From Bradyrhizobium sp. BR13661 (GTDB lineage Bacteria > Pseudomonadota > Alphaproteobacteria > Rhizobiales > Xanthobacteraceae): a stretch of 64,000 nucleotides of DNA. The notes beneath the pieces are model-generated. The model was not told the origin of the DNA and made no database searches. It was given only the letters and a program-made list of their open reading frames with translations. Shown piece after piece: positions 54,272 to 62,965 of this stretch. Each line of letters begins with the position of its first letter. The first letter of the stretch is position 1. The stretch covers positions 1 to 64,000 of the forward strand of contig NZ_JARXWB010000008.1 of NCBI RefSeq assembly GCF_029892425.1. The letters are read 5' to 3'. The position numbers and the translations under genes were made by a program.

Positions 54272-55210
54272 CTACAACCCCGCCCTTACAATCGCATCCG
54301 CAAACGAGCGATCGACGATCTCCGCGGCATCCAGCTTCTGCTTGATCAGGCCCCAGCGGAAATAGAGATCGATCGTGCTCTGCTCGTCCGCGACCACGCC
54401 GTCATCGATCGGTGCGATCCGGATGTTTGCGCGCGACAGCCAGTTCTGTGGCACGGCGGTCGGGATATTCATCAGCTTGCCCCAGGTCTCGGCATAACCG
54501 TTGACGTTGGACAGTGACCACGCCCGCGCCGCCGTCAGCCGACGGACGAAGTCGGTCAGCTCGGCGCGCTTGTCGCGGATCGCATCCGGCCGCGCCACCT
54601 GGAAGCTGAGGCCGGGCGTCAGGCCTTGCGCGGTGATGATGCGGCGCGATTTGAACAGCACCTCTTCCTGGCTGACGTAAGGCTCCCAGGTCGACCACGC
54701 ATCGACCGAGCCTTGCGTGTAGGCGATCTTGGCGTCGGACGGCGCCAGGAACGCGATCTGCACGTCGCTCGCGTTCCAGCCGTTCTTTTCGAGCGCGGCG
54801 AGGATCAGCTGATGACCGATCGAGCCACGGCCGGTTGCGATCTTCTTGCCGCGCAGATCAGCAAAGCTCTTGATCGGCGAGTTCTCGGGCACGAGGATCG
54901 CAAGCGCCTCGCCGGTCTGCCGGATCGCCGCAATTGCTTTCACCGGGGCGCCCGACGCGGCGGCAAAGGTGAAGGGCGCATCGCCGACAAGCCCCGTCTC
55001 GATCGCGCCGGCGCTGAGCGCTTCGAGCAGCGGGGCTGCCGCCGGAAACTCCTTCCATTCGATCCTGTAAGGGACATCGTTGAGCACGCCCGCGGCTTCC
55101 ATCACCGCCCGCGCATTGCCCTTCTGGTCGCCGACGCGCAGCGTCGTCTGCGCATTGGCGAGATCGGCGCCCGCGAGAGCGAGCGCCGCTGCAAGGATGA
55201 ACCGGATCAT
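54272..55210 (-). CDS. Sulfonate-type ABC substrate-binding protein (SsuA-like)
   Basis: A 312-residue periplasmic protein with a signal peptide (MIRFILAAALALAGADLANA). TTLRVGDQKGNARAVMEAAG, GAIETGLVGDAPFTFAAASG and GSVDAWSTWEPYV are typical of the SsuA/TauA group. Its start overlaps the monooxygenase stop by 4 bases. The gene at 60867 is a clear paralogue. Confidence 0.9.
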   Translation of the reverse strand: MIRFILAAALALAGADLANAQTTLRVGDQKGNARAVMEAAGVLNDVPYRIEWKEFPAAAPLLEALSAGAIETGLVGDAPFTFAAASGAPVKAIAAIRQTGEALAILVPENSPIKSFADLRGKKIATGRGSIGHQLILAALEKNGWNASDVQIAFLAPSDAKIAYTQGSVDAWSTWEPYVSQEEVLFKSRRIITAQGLTPGLSFQVARPDAIRDKRAELTDFVRRLTAARAWSLSNVNGYAETWGKLMNIPTAVPQNWLSRANIRIAPIDDGVVADEQSTIDLYFRWGLIKQKLDAAEIVDRSFADAIVRAGL

Positions 55211-56301
55211 TCCGCCGCGATCCCGTGCTGCTGGTCACGCGCGGCAATCAGCTTGCGCGTCAGCGGGATCAGCTCGCGGCCATAGTCGATGGCATCGGGC
55301 AGCGGATCGAAGCCGCGGATCAGGAAATGGCTGACGCCGAGATCGTAGTAGTCGGCGAAGACCTCGGCGACCTGCTCCGGCGTGCCGACCAACGCGGTCG
55401 AGTTGCTGTTGGCGCCGGTGAGTTTTGCAATTTCGGTCCACAGCCGCTTGTCGATGCGCGCGCCCTGGTCGGCAAGTGCCAGAAGCCGCTTGGCGCCGTC
55501 GGTGGCGTGATTGGGCCGGCGATAGCCGGTCTGGTCCTGCAGCGCAGTGGCGCGCTCGAGGATCCCTTCGGCCTTCTTCCAGGCCTTCTCCTCGGTGTCA
55601 GCCAGGATCGGCCGCACCGACAGGCTGAAGCGCGGGCTCGGCCGCCCATGCTTGGCGGCCGCCGCGCGGACCCGCGCGGTGACGTCGCGCACCTGCGCAT
55701 AGGATTCGCCCCACAGCGCAAAGGTGTCGGCATGCTTGCCCGAGACCTCGATCGCAGCGTCCGATCCGCCGCCGACGAAGGTGTAGATGCCGCCCTTCTG
55801 GACAGGTTTCACCTGGGAGAACCCGTTCTCGACGGTGTAGTACTTGCCGCTATAGTTGAACGGCTTCTCGCTGGTCCATTCCAGCCTGACGACGTCGAGG
55901 AATTCGCTGGTGCGGGCGTAGCGCTCGTCCTTGTCGTCGAGCGTGTTGCCGTCCTGATGCAGCTCGGTGGCGTTGCCGCCGGTGATGACGTGCAGCGAGA
56001 CGCGGCCGCCATAGAGCTGGTCGAGCGTGGCGAGCTGGCGCGCCAGCACCGTCGGTGCAGTGAAACCGGGCCGCTGCGCGATCATCACCTTGAGCTGTTT
56101 GGTGATGGTCAGCACGTGCTGGGCGACCTGCAGCGAATCCGGCGTGGTCGAATGGAACGCCAGCAGCGCGCGGTCGAAACCGCCGAGCTCGTGCGCCTTC
56201 GCCACCGTCTCGATATAGGCGGGATCGAGCACCGGCCCCTGGCGCACGATGGTCTCGGAAGCATTGCTGTTGGCGATAAAGCCGATGAACTCGACCGACA
56301 T
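55207..56301 (-). CDS. ssuD: FMNH2-dependent alkanesulfonate monooxygenase-like (SsuD family)
   Basis: A 364-residue LLM-class enzyme (TIM barrel). MSVEFIGFIANSNASETIVR, MIAQRPGFTAPTVLARQLAT and GGRVSLHVITGGNATELHQD match SsuD-like proteins, which release sulfite from sulfonates with reduced FMN from a separate reductase. No reductase gene is in the window. It lies between the acyl-CoA dehydrogenase-like gene (21 bases) and a binding protein (overlap). Confidence 0.9.
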   Translation of the reverse strand: MSVEFIGFIANSNASETIVRQGPVLDPAYIETVAKAHELGGFDRALLAFHSTTPDSLQVAQHVLTITKQLKVMIAQRPGFTAPTVLARQLATLDQLYGGRVSLHVITGGNATELHQDGNTLDDKDERYARTSEFLDVVRLEWTSEKPFNYSGKYYTVENGFSQVKPVQKGGIYTFVGGGSDAAIEVSGKHADTFALWGESYAQVRDVTARVRAAAAKHGRPSPRFSLSVRPILADTEEKAWKKAEGILERATALQDQTGYRRPNHATDGAKRLLALADQGARIDKRLWTEIAKLTGANSNSTALVGTPEQVAEVFADYYDLGVSHFLIRGFDPLPDAIDYGRELIPLTRKLIAARDQQHGIAAE

Positions 56302-56322
56302 GATGGTCTCCTTGTTGATTTT

Positions 56323-57495
56323 CTAAAGTCCTAGCGCGGTGCGGCCGAGGCCGGTGCGCGTGGCGTCGTCCTGCGGCGTATGCACGCGCCCGCACAGGAC
56401 ATCGCGATAATGCCGCTCCAGCGGATTGCTGCGGGACAGGCCGTGATTGCCGGTCAGCGACAACGCGTCCTCGACCACGGCGACCGCATTGTTGGTCACC
56501 GTCAGCTTGATGACGTTGGATTCACCGGTCGAGAGATCGACACCGTCGTCGAAATCGCGGGCGAAGGTGTCGAGCAGCCGCGCATTGACCGCGAGCCGGG
56601 CCTCGATGGCGCCGAGGATCTCCTGCGCACGCGGCAAGCTCGCGAGCGGGGCACCGAGGCTGGCGGGCACGCGCTGCTTCAGGAACTGGACGAACCAGTC
56701 GCGCGCGGCACGGGCAACGCCGTCATAGATCGCGGCAACGAAGACGGTGTGAACCGTCGCCTGCGCCACGTCAGGCGCGCGCCAATCGGCAGGCTTGCGG
56801 ACGTCGACCTCGGCATCGCGCGGGATCACGACATCGTCGAAGATGACGTCGTGGCTGCCGCTGGCGCGCAGGCCGTGATGATCCCAGGTCTCGACGATGC
56901 GGGTGCCCGGCAGGCCCGCCGGCACCAGGAACTGGCCGACCCGCGGCTCGGCCTCGTCCGTCCGGGCCCAGACCAGGTACCATTTCAGGATCGGCGCGCC
57001 GGTCGAATAGATCTTGTGGCCGGAGAGGCGCCAGCCCGTTTCGGTGCGGCGTGCGATCGTCGCCGGCAGGCCGCCACGCGACGGAGAGCCGAGTTCGGGC
57101 TCGACACGCAGCGCATTGACCAGCGCGACACCTTCCACCGTCTCGCGCGCGAGCTTGCGCGACAGCTTCGACGGCCAGGACTGGCTGCGCCCCATCACCA
57201 GATGGTTGATGTAATGCATCGACAGCACCAGCGCGGTCGACGGATCGGCCTTGCCGATGATGCCGAGGACGCGCGCGGTGTATCGTGCGCCCGCGCCGGC
57301 CCCGCCGAGAGCCGCCGGCACCGTCAGTGGCAGCAGGCCCGCTTCTGACAGCTCGCGGAAATTCTCGAAGGGAAAACTGCCGGTGTGGTCATGCTCGGCC
57401 GCGCGCGCAGCAAAACCTGGCGCCAGCGCCTCGGCGCGGGCGATATAGTCGGGCTCGCCATGCGCGACCCGTCCCTGAGCTACAGAAGTCACCAT
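56323..57495 (-). CDS. Acyl-CoA dehydrogenase-fold flavoprotein, SfnB/DszC-like
   Basis: A 390-residue flavoprotein. FRELSEAGLLPLTVPAALGG, RLSGHKIYSTGAPILKWYLV and SLTGNHGLSRSNPLERHYRD are typical of the SfnB/DszC branch, which oxidises organosulfur compounds instead of acyl-CoA. It would act with FMNH2 or FADH2. It overlaps the ABC ATPase by 7 bases, so uptake and breakdown are coupled. Confidence 0.88.
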   Translation of the reverse strand: MVTSVAQGRVAHGEPDYIARAEALAPGFAARAAEHDHTGSFPFENFRELSEAGLLPLTVPAALGGAGAGARYTARVLGIIGKADPSTALVLSMHYINHLVMGRSQSWPSKLSRKLARETVEGVALVNALRVEPELGSPSRGGLPATIARRTETGWRLSGHKIYSTGAPILKWYLVWARTDEAEPRVGQFLVPAGLPGTRIVETWDHHGLRASGSHDVIFDDVVIPRDAEVDVRKPADWRAPDVAQATVHTVFVAAIYDGVARAARDWFVQFLKQRVPASLGAPLASLPRAQEILGAIEARLAVNARLLDTFARDFDDGVDLSTGESNVIKLTVTNNAVAVVEDALSLTGNHGLSRSNPLERHYRDVLCGRVHTPQDDATRTGLGRTALGL

Positions 57496-58283
57496 GTGGC
57501 ATCCAGTCCCAACAGACCAAGAATCTGGCGGCGCAGATCCGCCAGATACGGATCGCCGCGATGACGCGGATAGGGCCGGTCGACGCGGATATCGGCCTTC
57601 ACGCGCGCGGGGCGCTCGCTGAAGACGATGACGCGGTTGGCGAGCACCAGCGCCTCCTCGGCATCGTGCGTGACCAGCAGCGTGGTAAAGCCCTTGCGCT
57701 GCCAGAGCGAGACCAGCTCGGCCTGCATGGTGATGCGCGTGAGCGAGTCGAGCTTGCCGAGCGGCTCGTCCAGGATCAGGATTTTGGGATCGTTGACCAG
57801 CGCCCGCGCCAGTGCGACGCGCTGTGCCATGCCGCCGGAAAGCTGATGCGGATAGGCGTTGCGGAAGTCCGACAGCCCGACCAGATCGAGCGCGGCGTCG
57901 ACGCGGTGGCGCTGGCTCTTCAAAATGCCCTGGGCTTCCAGCCCCAGCGCAACATTGTCCCAGACCGTTCGCCAGGGAAACAGCGTCGGATCCTGGAACA
58001 CCACCACGCGCGACGGATGCGGGCTTTTGATGCGAACCTCATCCTCGCGCAGGCTTCCGGCCTTGGGCTTGTCGAGCCCCGCGACCAGCCGCAGCAAGGT
58101 CGACTTGCCGCAACCGGACGGACCGAGCAGCGCGACGAACTCACCGGGCTCGACCGCGATGCTGACGTCGCTCAGCACCGGCAGCTCGGCACCGTCGATG
58201 TCGAAAGCGTGGCTGACTTGTTCGATGTCGAGCGCGGCGCCCGCCGAGAAATGGCTGATCGCTTCGGCAAGAGCGGCTACCAT
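57489..58283 (-). CDS. ssuB: Sulfonate-type ABC transporter ATP-binding protein (SsuB-like)
   Basis: A 264-residue ATPase. Walker A is LLGPSGCGKSTLLRLVAGLD, the signature LSGGMAQRVALARALVNDPK and Walker B ILILDEPLGKLD, with the H-loop VTHDAEEALVLAN. The ATG at 58283 overlaps the permease stop by 7 bases; the open frame further upstream is inside the permease gene and is rejected. Confidence 0.94.
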   Translation of the reverse strand: MVAALAEAISHFSAGAALDIEQVSHAFDIDGAELPVLSDVSIAVEPGEFVALLGPSGCGKSTLLRLVAGLDKPKAGSLREDEVRIKSPHPSRVVVFQDPTLFPWRTVWDNVALGLEAQGILKSQRHRVDAALDLVGLSDFRNAYPHQLSGGMAQRVALARALVNDPKILILDEPLGKLDSLTRITMQAELVSLWQRKGFTTLLVTHDAEEALVLANRVIVFSERPARVKADIRVDRPYPRHRGDPYLADLRRQILGLLGLDATW

Positions 58284-59299
58284 TTCACGGTCCCCTTCTG
58301 CCAGACCAAGAGACGGTCGCGGACTGCGAACAGCAGCGTGATCGCGCCGGAGCAGAGCAGCGACATCACGATCAGCGCCGCATACATGTTGGCATAGGCC
58401 GCCCAGCCCTGCGCCCATTGCAGGTACCAGCCAAGGCCGGCCTTGACGCCGATCATCTCGGCGATGACGAGCACGGCAAAGGACGCGCCGAGCCCCATGA
58501 ACAGGCCGACGAAGACATGCGGGAGCGCGGCAGGGATCGCGACCTTCAGCACCAGGAAGGACGGCTTGGCACCGAGCGTGCGCGCGACGTCGTAATAAGC
58601 GCTGCTGACGCTCGCGACGCCCGACCAGGTCAGCACGGTGACGGGGAAACCGGTCGCAAGCGCGATCAGGAAGGTCGAGGCGCTCCAGCTCGACGGGAAG
58701 GTGAAGAAGGCGATCGGCAGCCAGGCAGTCGCCGGCAGCGGACCGATGAAGCGCAGCACCGGATGCACCCAATAGCCGACCGCGCGCGACCAGCCGATCG
58801 AGACGCCGGTCAGGAAACCGACCGTGGCGCCGATGATGTAGCCGCCGAGCTGAAGCTTGACCGAGGCGATGACGCTGTCGAGCAGTTTTGGCAGGTCATC
58901 GGTATAGACCTCGATGATGGCCTGCGGCGGCGGGAAGAACGGCAGCGGCAGCCACGCGAACTTTGCGGTCGCGACTTCCCACACCGTCAGGAACGCCCCG
59001 AGCGCGACGAGCCAGGGGGCGCGCTGGCGCAAGCCGCGGCCCGCCGAGCCGAGATAGTCGGCGCCGACGGTCCCGAACAGCGCGATCGCGGCGATGACGA
59101 AGGCGGCAATGCCGAGCGAATGCGAGCGCGACCAGTCGCCGACATCCTGCCACCACAGGCAGGAGAAGCCGAACGCGATCCAGGCGACGCTGGCGGCGAC
59201 GCCGACGCCGGACTCCCGGAGCCAGATCGCGAGCACCGGCGCGCGCGATAGCCGCGGCGCGCCGGAAGCGAGCCCATCAGACAGCGAATACGTCGACAT
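58277..59299 (-). CDS. ssuC: Sulfonate-type ABC transporter permease (SsuC-like)
   Basis: A 340-residue membrane protein with about seven helices. VARTLGAKPSFLVLKVAIPA followed by ALPHVFVGLFMGLGASFAVL is the EAA loop that docks with the ATPase. An N-terminal pair of helices (VAWIAFGFSCLWWQ and SLGIAAFVIAAIALFG) extends beyond the usual length. It overlaps the upstream binding-protein gene by 23 bases. Confidence 0.93.
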   Translation of the reverse strand: MSTYSLSDGLASGAPRLSRAPVLAIWLRESGVGVAASVAWIAFGFSCLWWQDVGDWSRSHSLGIAAFVIAAIALFGTVGADYLGSAGRGLRQRAPWLVALGAFLTVWEVATAKFAWLPLPFFPPPQAIIEVYTDDLPKLLDSVIASVKLQLGGYIIGATVGFLTGVSIGWSRAVGYWVHPVLRFIGPLPATAWLPIAFFTFPSSWSASTFLIALATGFPVTVLTWSGVASVSSAYYDVARTLGAKPSFLVLKVAIPAALPHVFVGLFMGLGASFAVLVIAEMIGVKAGLGWYLQWAQGWAAYANMYAALIVMSLLCSGAITLLFAVRDRLLVWQKGTVKW

Positions 59300-60380
59300 A
59301 GATGCGCTCCGCGAATTTGGCGGTATCGGTGCTCTGCTTGAAGACCTGCACGCTCTTGAGATCGTCGGCGTAGCCCTTCAGCTCGCGCTTGAGCACTTCG
59401 CCGACGGGATGATGATGATGAGTGTGGTAGCGCACCATGCCCTCGATATCGGCAAGCGACGCCGTCTTCGGCGCATACGGTTGGAACGACTTTGCCGTCA
59501 CGGCCGGATTCTGCGCGGTGAACATCGCGGCATCGAGCAGCGCCTGCGTGAGGGCGCGCGCGACGTGAGGTTCTTCGCGAACCAGCGAGCCGCGCAGACC
59601 GAGGATGCAGCAGCTCTTGTCGCGATACTCGCCGTCGAGATTGGAGGCGACTTCCTTGTACTGCGTGTCCTTGAGCCAGAGATAGCCCAGCGGATCGGAG
59701 GACAGGAAGGCCTGCACTTCGCCCTTCTGAACCGCGACATCGAGCAGATTGCCCGGATAGGCGCGCCAGTCGACATCCTTGTTCGGATCAATGCCGAGTT
59801 TCGTCAGTTGGATCGAGAAGAAGTTCTTGTCGGGACCAGCGAGATCGCCGACCGCGACAATCTTGCCCTTGAGATCGGCGAGCTTGTTTACGCCGGAATC
59901 GGCCCGGCTGAGCACGCGCATGCAGCCACCATGAGTGCCCGCGGCAATCTTGACATCAAAGCCCTGCTCCAGCGGCTTCAGCCAGCGCAGCGCCATGCCG
60001 AGGCCGGCATCGCTCTTTCCGGTCGCGATGGCTTCGAGCAGCTGGTCGGTCGAACCGGAGTAATTGACGAGTTCGACGTCGAGATTTTGTTTCTGGAAGA
60101 AGCCGTGCTCGATGGCGACCGGCACAGGCGCAAGACAGACCGCGCCGGCATTCCACGACAGTTTGAGCTTGCGCGGCGCACCAGTGAGCACGGGCGCGTC
60201 CGAGGCTGTCCGGCACAGCGGAAATTCCGACAGATCGACACCGGGCGCGATCGCCTGCGGCGCAAAGGCCTGTGCCGCACCGAAGGCGCCGAGCGGCGCG
60301 GCAAACGCCGCAGCCAACCCCGCCTGGAGCAAATGACGTCGGTCGAGGCCCGATCCACCGCGCTTGTTGTCGTTGCCCAT
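59277..60380 (-). CDS. Nitrate/sulfonate-type ABC substrate-binding protein, Tat signal
   Basis: A 367-residue protein with a twin-arginine-like leader (GLDRRHLLQAGLAAAFAAPL). Core features are LKLSWNAGAVCLAPVPVAIE, GFFQKQNLDVELVNYSGSTD and GTHGGCMRVLSRADSGVNKL, followed by a His-rich YHTHHHHPVGEVLKR. AGGAG lies 8 bases before the ATG at 60380, so this is preferred over a GTG at 60389. First gene of the leftward sulfonate operon. Confidence 0.9.
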   Translation of the reverse strand: MGNDNKRGGSGLDRRHLLQAGLAAAFAAPLGAFGAAQAFAPQAIAPGVDLSEFPLCRTASDAPVLTGAPRKLKLSWNAGAVCLAPVPVAIEHGFFQKQNLDVELVNYSGSTDQLLEAIATGKSDAGLGMALRWLKPLEQGFDVKIAAGTHGGCMRVLSRADSGVNKLADLKGKIVAVGDLAGPDKNFFSIQLTKLGIDPNKDVDWRAYPGNLLDVAVQKGEVQAFLSSDPLGYLWLKDTQYKEVASNLDGEYRDKSCCILGLRGSLVREEPHVARALTQALLDAAMFTAQNPAVTAKSFQPYAPKTASLADIEGMVRYHTHHHHPVGEVLKRELKGYADDLKSVQVFKQSTDTAKFAERIYVDVFAV

Positions 60381-60866
60381 CAGCCCCACTCCTGAGTTGG
60401 CAAGGCTCCGCTATTGGCGCAACGCTTCGCGTTGCGCATGTTCCGTACGGAGCTGCGTTGAGAGAATATTCTTCGCAGGCGCTTCCTGCGCCGCGTTGAT
60501 GCGATGCGTAAATCATGCGGCGCGGGTACCGCATCGTCAATGAAATGGAATTTCGAATGTGGCGCGACGCGAAGTCATTCTCTCCTTCGGCGCAGGGAAT
60601 GGCGATGAAACGATTTTCGCTGCTGCCTGGTACAGCAAGGATGCGCCGCGACTCCACGGCCTGCTTCATTCCTGCGCATCCGCGGCCGTGCACACCCGGC
60701 ATTCTCGAAAGCGACACCGCGCTGAAACGTCCTTGCCCGATGCGCGCGCAATACGGTTGGCCATTTCATTGACTGACGACCGCGCGATCATACACTTGAT
60801 CGTCTCGCTGCATCGTTCGCTCACACGTCGTGAGCCAAGCACCAACCGGGCAACAAGACAGAACAC
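60381..60866. other. Divergent control region of the sulfonate cluster
   Basis: About 490 bases without a supported gene, between the leftward operon and the rightward binding-protein gene. It includes a 10-base palindrome AGAATATTCT at 60463-60472 in an A/T-richer patch, a possible regulator site of unknown type. Short open frames here look non-coding. Confidence 0.45.
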
Positions 60867-61850
60867 ATGAGCATCAACTCGCCTTCAGACCATTCCATCG
60901 CGCGCCGGTTCGCCGCCTCGCTGCTTGCAGCCGCCATCACGCTCTCGACCGCGGCTGCGTCGTTCGCCGCCGATGCGGTCGTGCTGCGCGTCGGCGACCA
61001 GAAGGGCGGCAATCGCTCGCTGCTCGAGATATCAGGCTATGCCAAGGACCTGCCCTACAGGATCGAATGGTCGGAATTCCCGGCGGCCGCTCCAATTCTG
61101 GAAGCGCTCAATGCCGGCGCGCTCGACGTCGGCTACACCGGCGATCTCTCCTTCCTGTCGGTTTATGCGGCGGGCGCGCCGATCAAGGCGATCGGCGGCA
61201 CCAGGTCGGATGCGAAGACGCAGGCGATTCTGGTGCGCCAGGATTCGCCGATCAAATCGGCCGCCGACCTCAAGGGCAAGCGTCTCGCCGGCACGCGCGG
61301 CGGCTGGGGCCAGTTCCTGATCGATGCAACGCTGGAAAAGGCGCAGATCAAGCTGGAAGACGCGACCTTCGCGCCGCTCGGCCCTGTGGATGCCAAGGTC
61401 GCGCTGGTCGCAGGCTCGATCGACGCCTGGGCAGTGTGGGAGCCCTATGTCTCGTTCGCGACGCTGAAAGACAAGGCCCGCGTGATCGCCGATGGCGAGG
61501 GCCTGACGCCGACCATCACCTTCATCGTCGCCAGCGACAGCGCCATCGCCACCAAGCGCGCGGCGGTGCAGGACCTGGTCGAGCGGCTGAACAAGGCGCG
61601 TCTGTGGTCGCTCGATCATATTGCCGAATACGCAAAGAGCACGGCCGAGCTGACAAAACTGCCGGAAGACGTGCTGCTGTCGGCTTACACCGCGCAGCGC
61701 ACCAGCCCGATCGTGATCGACGAGGTCGTAGTGAAGGAAATTCAGGCAGCCTCGGATCGCTCGACGCGATATGGCATCCTGCCGAAGACGCTCGACGTCA
61801 GCAAAGCCGTCGACCGCAGCTTCACGGCTGCAGCCGCGGGGTCAAATTAA
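60867..61850 (+). CDS. Sulfonate-type ABC substrate-binding protein (SsuA-like), divergent copy
   Basis: A 327-residue periplasmic protein with a signal peptide (FAASLLAAAITLSTAAASFA). VVLRVGDQKGGNRSLLEISG, NAGALDVGYTGDLSFLSVYA and GSIDAWAVWEPYV parallel the gene at 54272 along its length, so the two are paralogues. A second binding protein would widen the substrate range of the SsuBC transporter. It stands alone on the + strand. Confidence 0.9.
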   Translation: MSINSPSDHSIARRFAASLLAAAITLSTAAASFAADAVVLRVGDQKGGNRSLLEISGYAKDLPYRIEWSEFPAAAPILEALNAGALDVGYTGDLSFLSVYAAGAPIKAIGGTRSDAKTQAILVRQDSPIKSAADLKGKRLAGTRGGWGQFLIDATLEKAQIKLEDATFAPLGPVDAKVALVAGSIDAWAVWEPYVSFATLKDKARVIADGEGLTPTITFIVASDSAIATKRAAVQDLVERLNKARLWSLDHIAEYAKSTAELTKLPEDVLLSAYTAQRTSPIVIDEVVVKEIQAASDRSTRYGILPKTLDVSKAVDRSFTAAAAGSN

Positions 61851-62052
61851 CGGCTGACGAGATGAGACGCGCTTGGCGCCCGGACGTCGGTGTGTTCCCT
61901 CCCCCCTTGTGGGGGAGGGCTAGGGAGGGGGGTAGCTCAGCAAAAAGTGCGACTGATGATGCATCAAAGTGTGCACAACAGAAAGAGTCCCCGAGTGGCC
62001 CCCCCTCCCTGCCCCTCCCCCACAAGGGGGAGGGAACGGAGAGAGCGCTGCT
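61851..62052. repeat. G/C-rich inverted repeat region
   Basis: CCTCCCCCCTTGTGGGGGAG near 61898 and CCTCCCCCACAAGGGGGAGG near 62014 are related palindromes about 115 bases apart that also pair with each other. This is another REP-like element in the gap after the binding-protein gene. Open frames running through it are not real. Confidence 0.6.
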
Positions 62053-62205
62053 GTGGCCAGACTCAATTCGACTTCAATTTCACCCGCTCAAAGCGACAGC
62101 TTCGAAAATCGCGCACCTCGCATCACAGCCGGCCCGCTGCATCTCGCCGCGATCGTGCTCGCGCATTTCGCGTGTATGAGCCTGATCGTGTGGTTGTCGC
62201 TCTAG
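62053..62205 (+). CDS. Possible small membrane protein, 50 aa
   Basis: A GTG at 62053 opens a 50-codon frame ending in a membrane helix (HLAAIVLAHFACMSLIVWLS). The upstream part of the frame is inside the repeat and is ignored. A GGAGAG stretch is 8-13 bases before the GTG. The hydrophobic helix is the only real support; the stop abuts the end of the convergent gene at 62206. Confidence 0.4.
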   Translation: MARLNSTSISPAQSDSFENRAPRITAGPLHLAAIVLAHFACMSLIVWLSL

Positions 62206-62634
62206 TCACCAGTACCCACGGTAATAGTGACGATAGTACGGGCGGTAATAGGGCCGGTAGTAGCCGTAGCGATATCCGTAATAGGGACGGTAGGGCCGGT
62301 AATAGCGAGGATAGACCGGCCCGTAGCCGTAGCCGTAATAGGCCGGCGCATAACCATAGCCGTAACCCGGATAGCCGCCGTAATACGGTCCCCCACCGTA
62401 ATAGCCATAGGGCGCGCCGGCGATGGCGCTGCCGATGATCGCACCGGCCGCAAAGCCACCGAGGCCCCAGCCCCAGCCGCCACCACGCCAATGAACCTGG
62501 GTGACGTCATCGCCGACCGCGGCCTTCATGGTCGCGACATGGGTCGGCATCGGCGCCGCCACCGCCTGCCCGATCTGGCCGGTCATGACGCCGACCGTCA
62601 ACGAGCAGGCAATTGCCATTTTCCAGACACTCAT
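62206..62634 (-). CDS. Gly/Tyr-rich exported protein, 142 aa
   Basis: After a signal peptide (MAIACSLTVGVMTGQIGQAV) the chain has a Trp/Gly-rich segment (WRGGGWGWGLGGFAAGAIIG) that could insert in a membrane. A C-terminal half follows made almost only of Tyr, Gly, Pro and Arg (YYRPYRPYYGYRYGYYRPYY). Such proteins are abundant in Rhizobiales envelopes; function unknown. GGGAG is 9 bases before the ATG at 62634. The long upstream frame to 63069 is rejected, as it runs against glgC. Confidence 0.8.
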   Translation of the reverse strand: MSVWKMAIACSLTVGVMTGQIGQAVAAPMPTHVATMKAAVGDDVTQVHWRGGGWGWGLGGFAAGAIIGSAIAGAPYGYYGGGPYYGGYPGYGYGYAPAYYGYGYGPVYPRYYRPYRPYYGYRYGYYRPYYRPYYRHYYRGYW

Positions 62635-62965
62635 CGTCTTACTCCCTGTCTGACGTTTCGTTCGGGAAAGCATCGCATGCCATGATCTTGCATCCTTGCG
62701 CGAAGTCAAAGTCTGGAATTCTGCGTGCAGCGCACAAGACGGCTGCGCAGGCCTGATTTGTGAACGCCGGACGACGGCGCCGGAGGAGCCTCCCGCCGCG
62801 GCCAAAGCATTAAGCTTCCCGTGCGTTCGCAACCAACAAGCACCTTCCCGATTGACTATTCGTACCGTTACTATCGGTTCCAATGATGCGCGGCCGGAAG
62901 GCTTTTTCGCGGAGGCCTTGGTTGACGCCAGAATTTGGCTTGCGCGAGACGAGTGGGAGGATGAC
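62635..62965. other. Divergent promoter region before glgC
   Basis: About 330 bases between the leftward Gly/Tyr-rich gene and glgC. Only the glgC ribosome binding site (GGGAGG at 62956-62961) is clear. I could not assign promoters. Confidence 0.4.

Noticed and set aside
55225..56334. A 369-codon + strand frame opposite ssuD
   Set aside because: It is the antisense of a clear SsuD-like gene and has no domain of its own.
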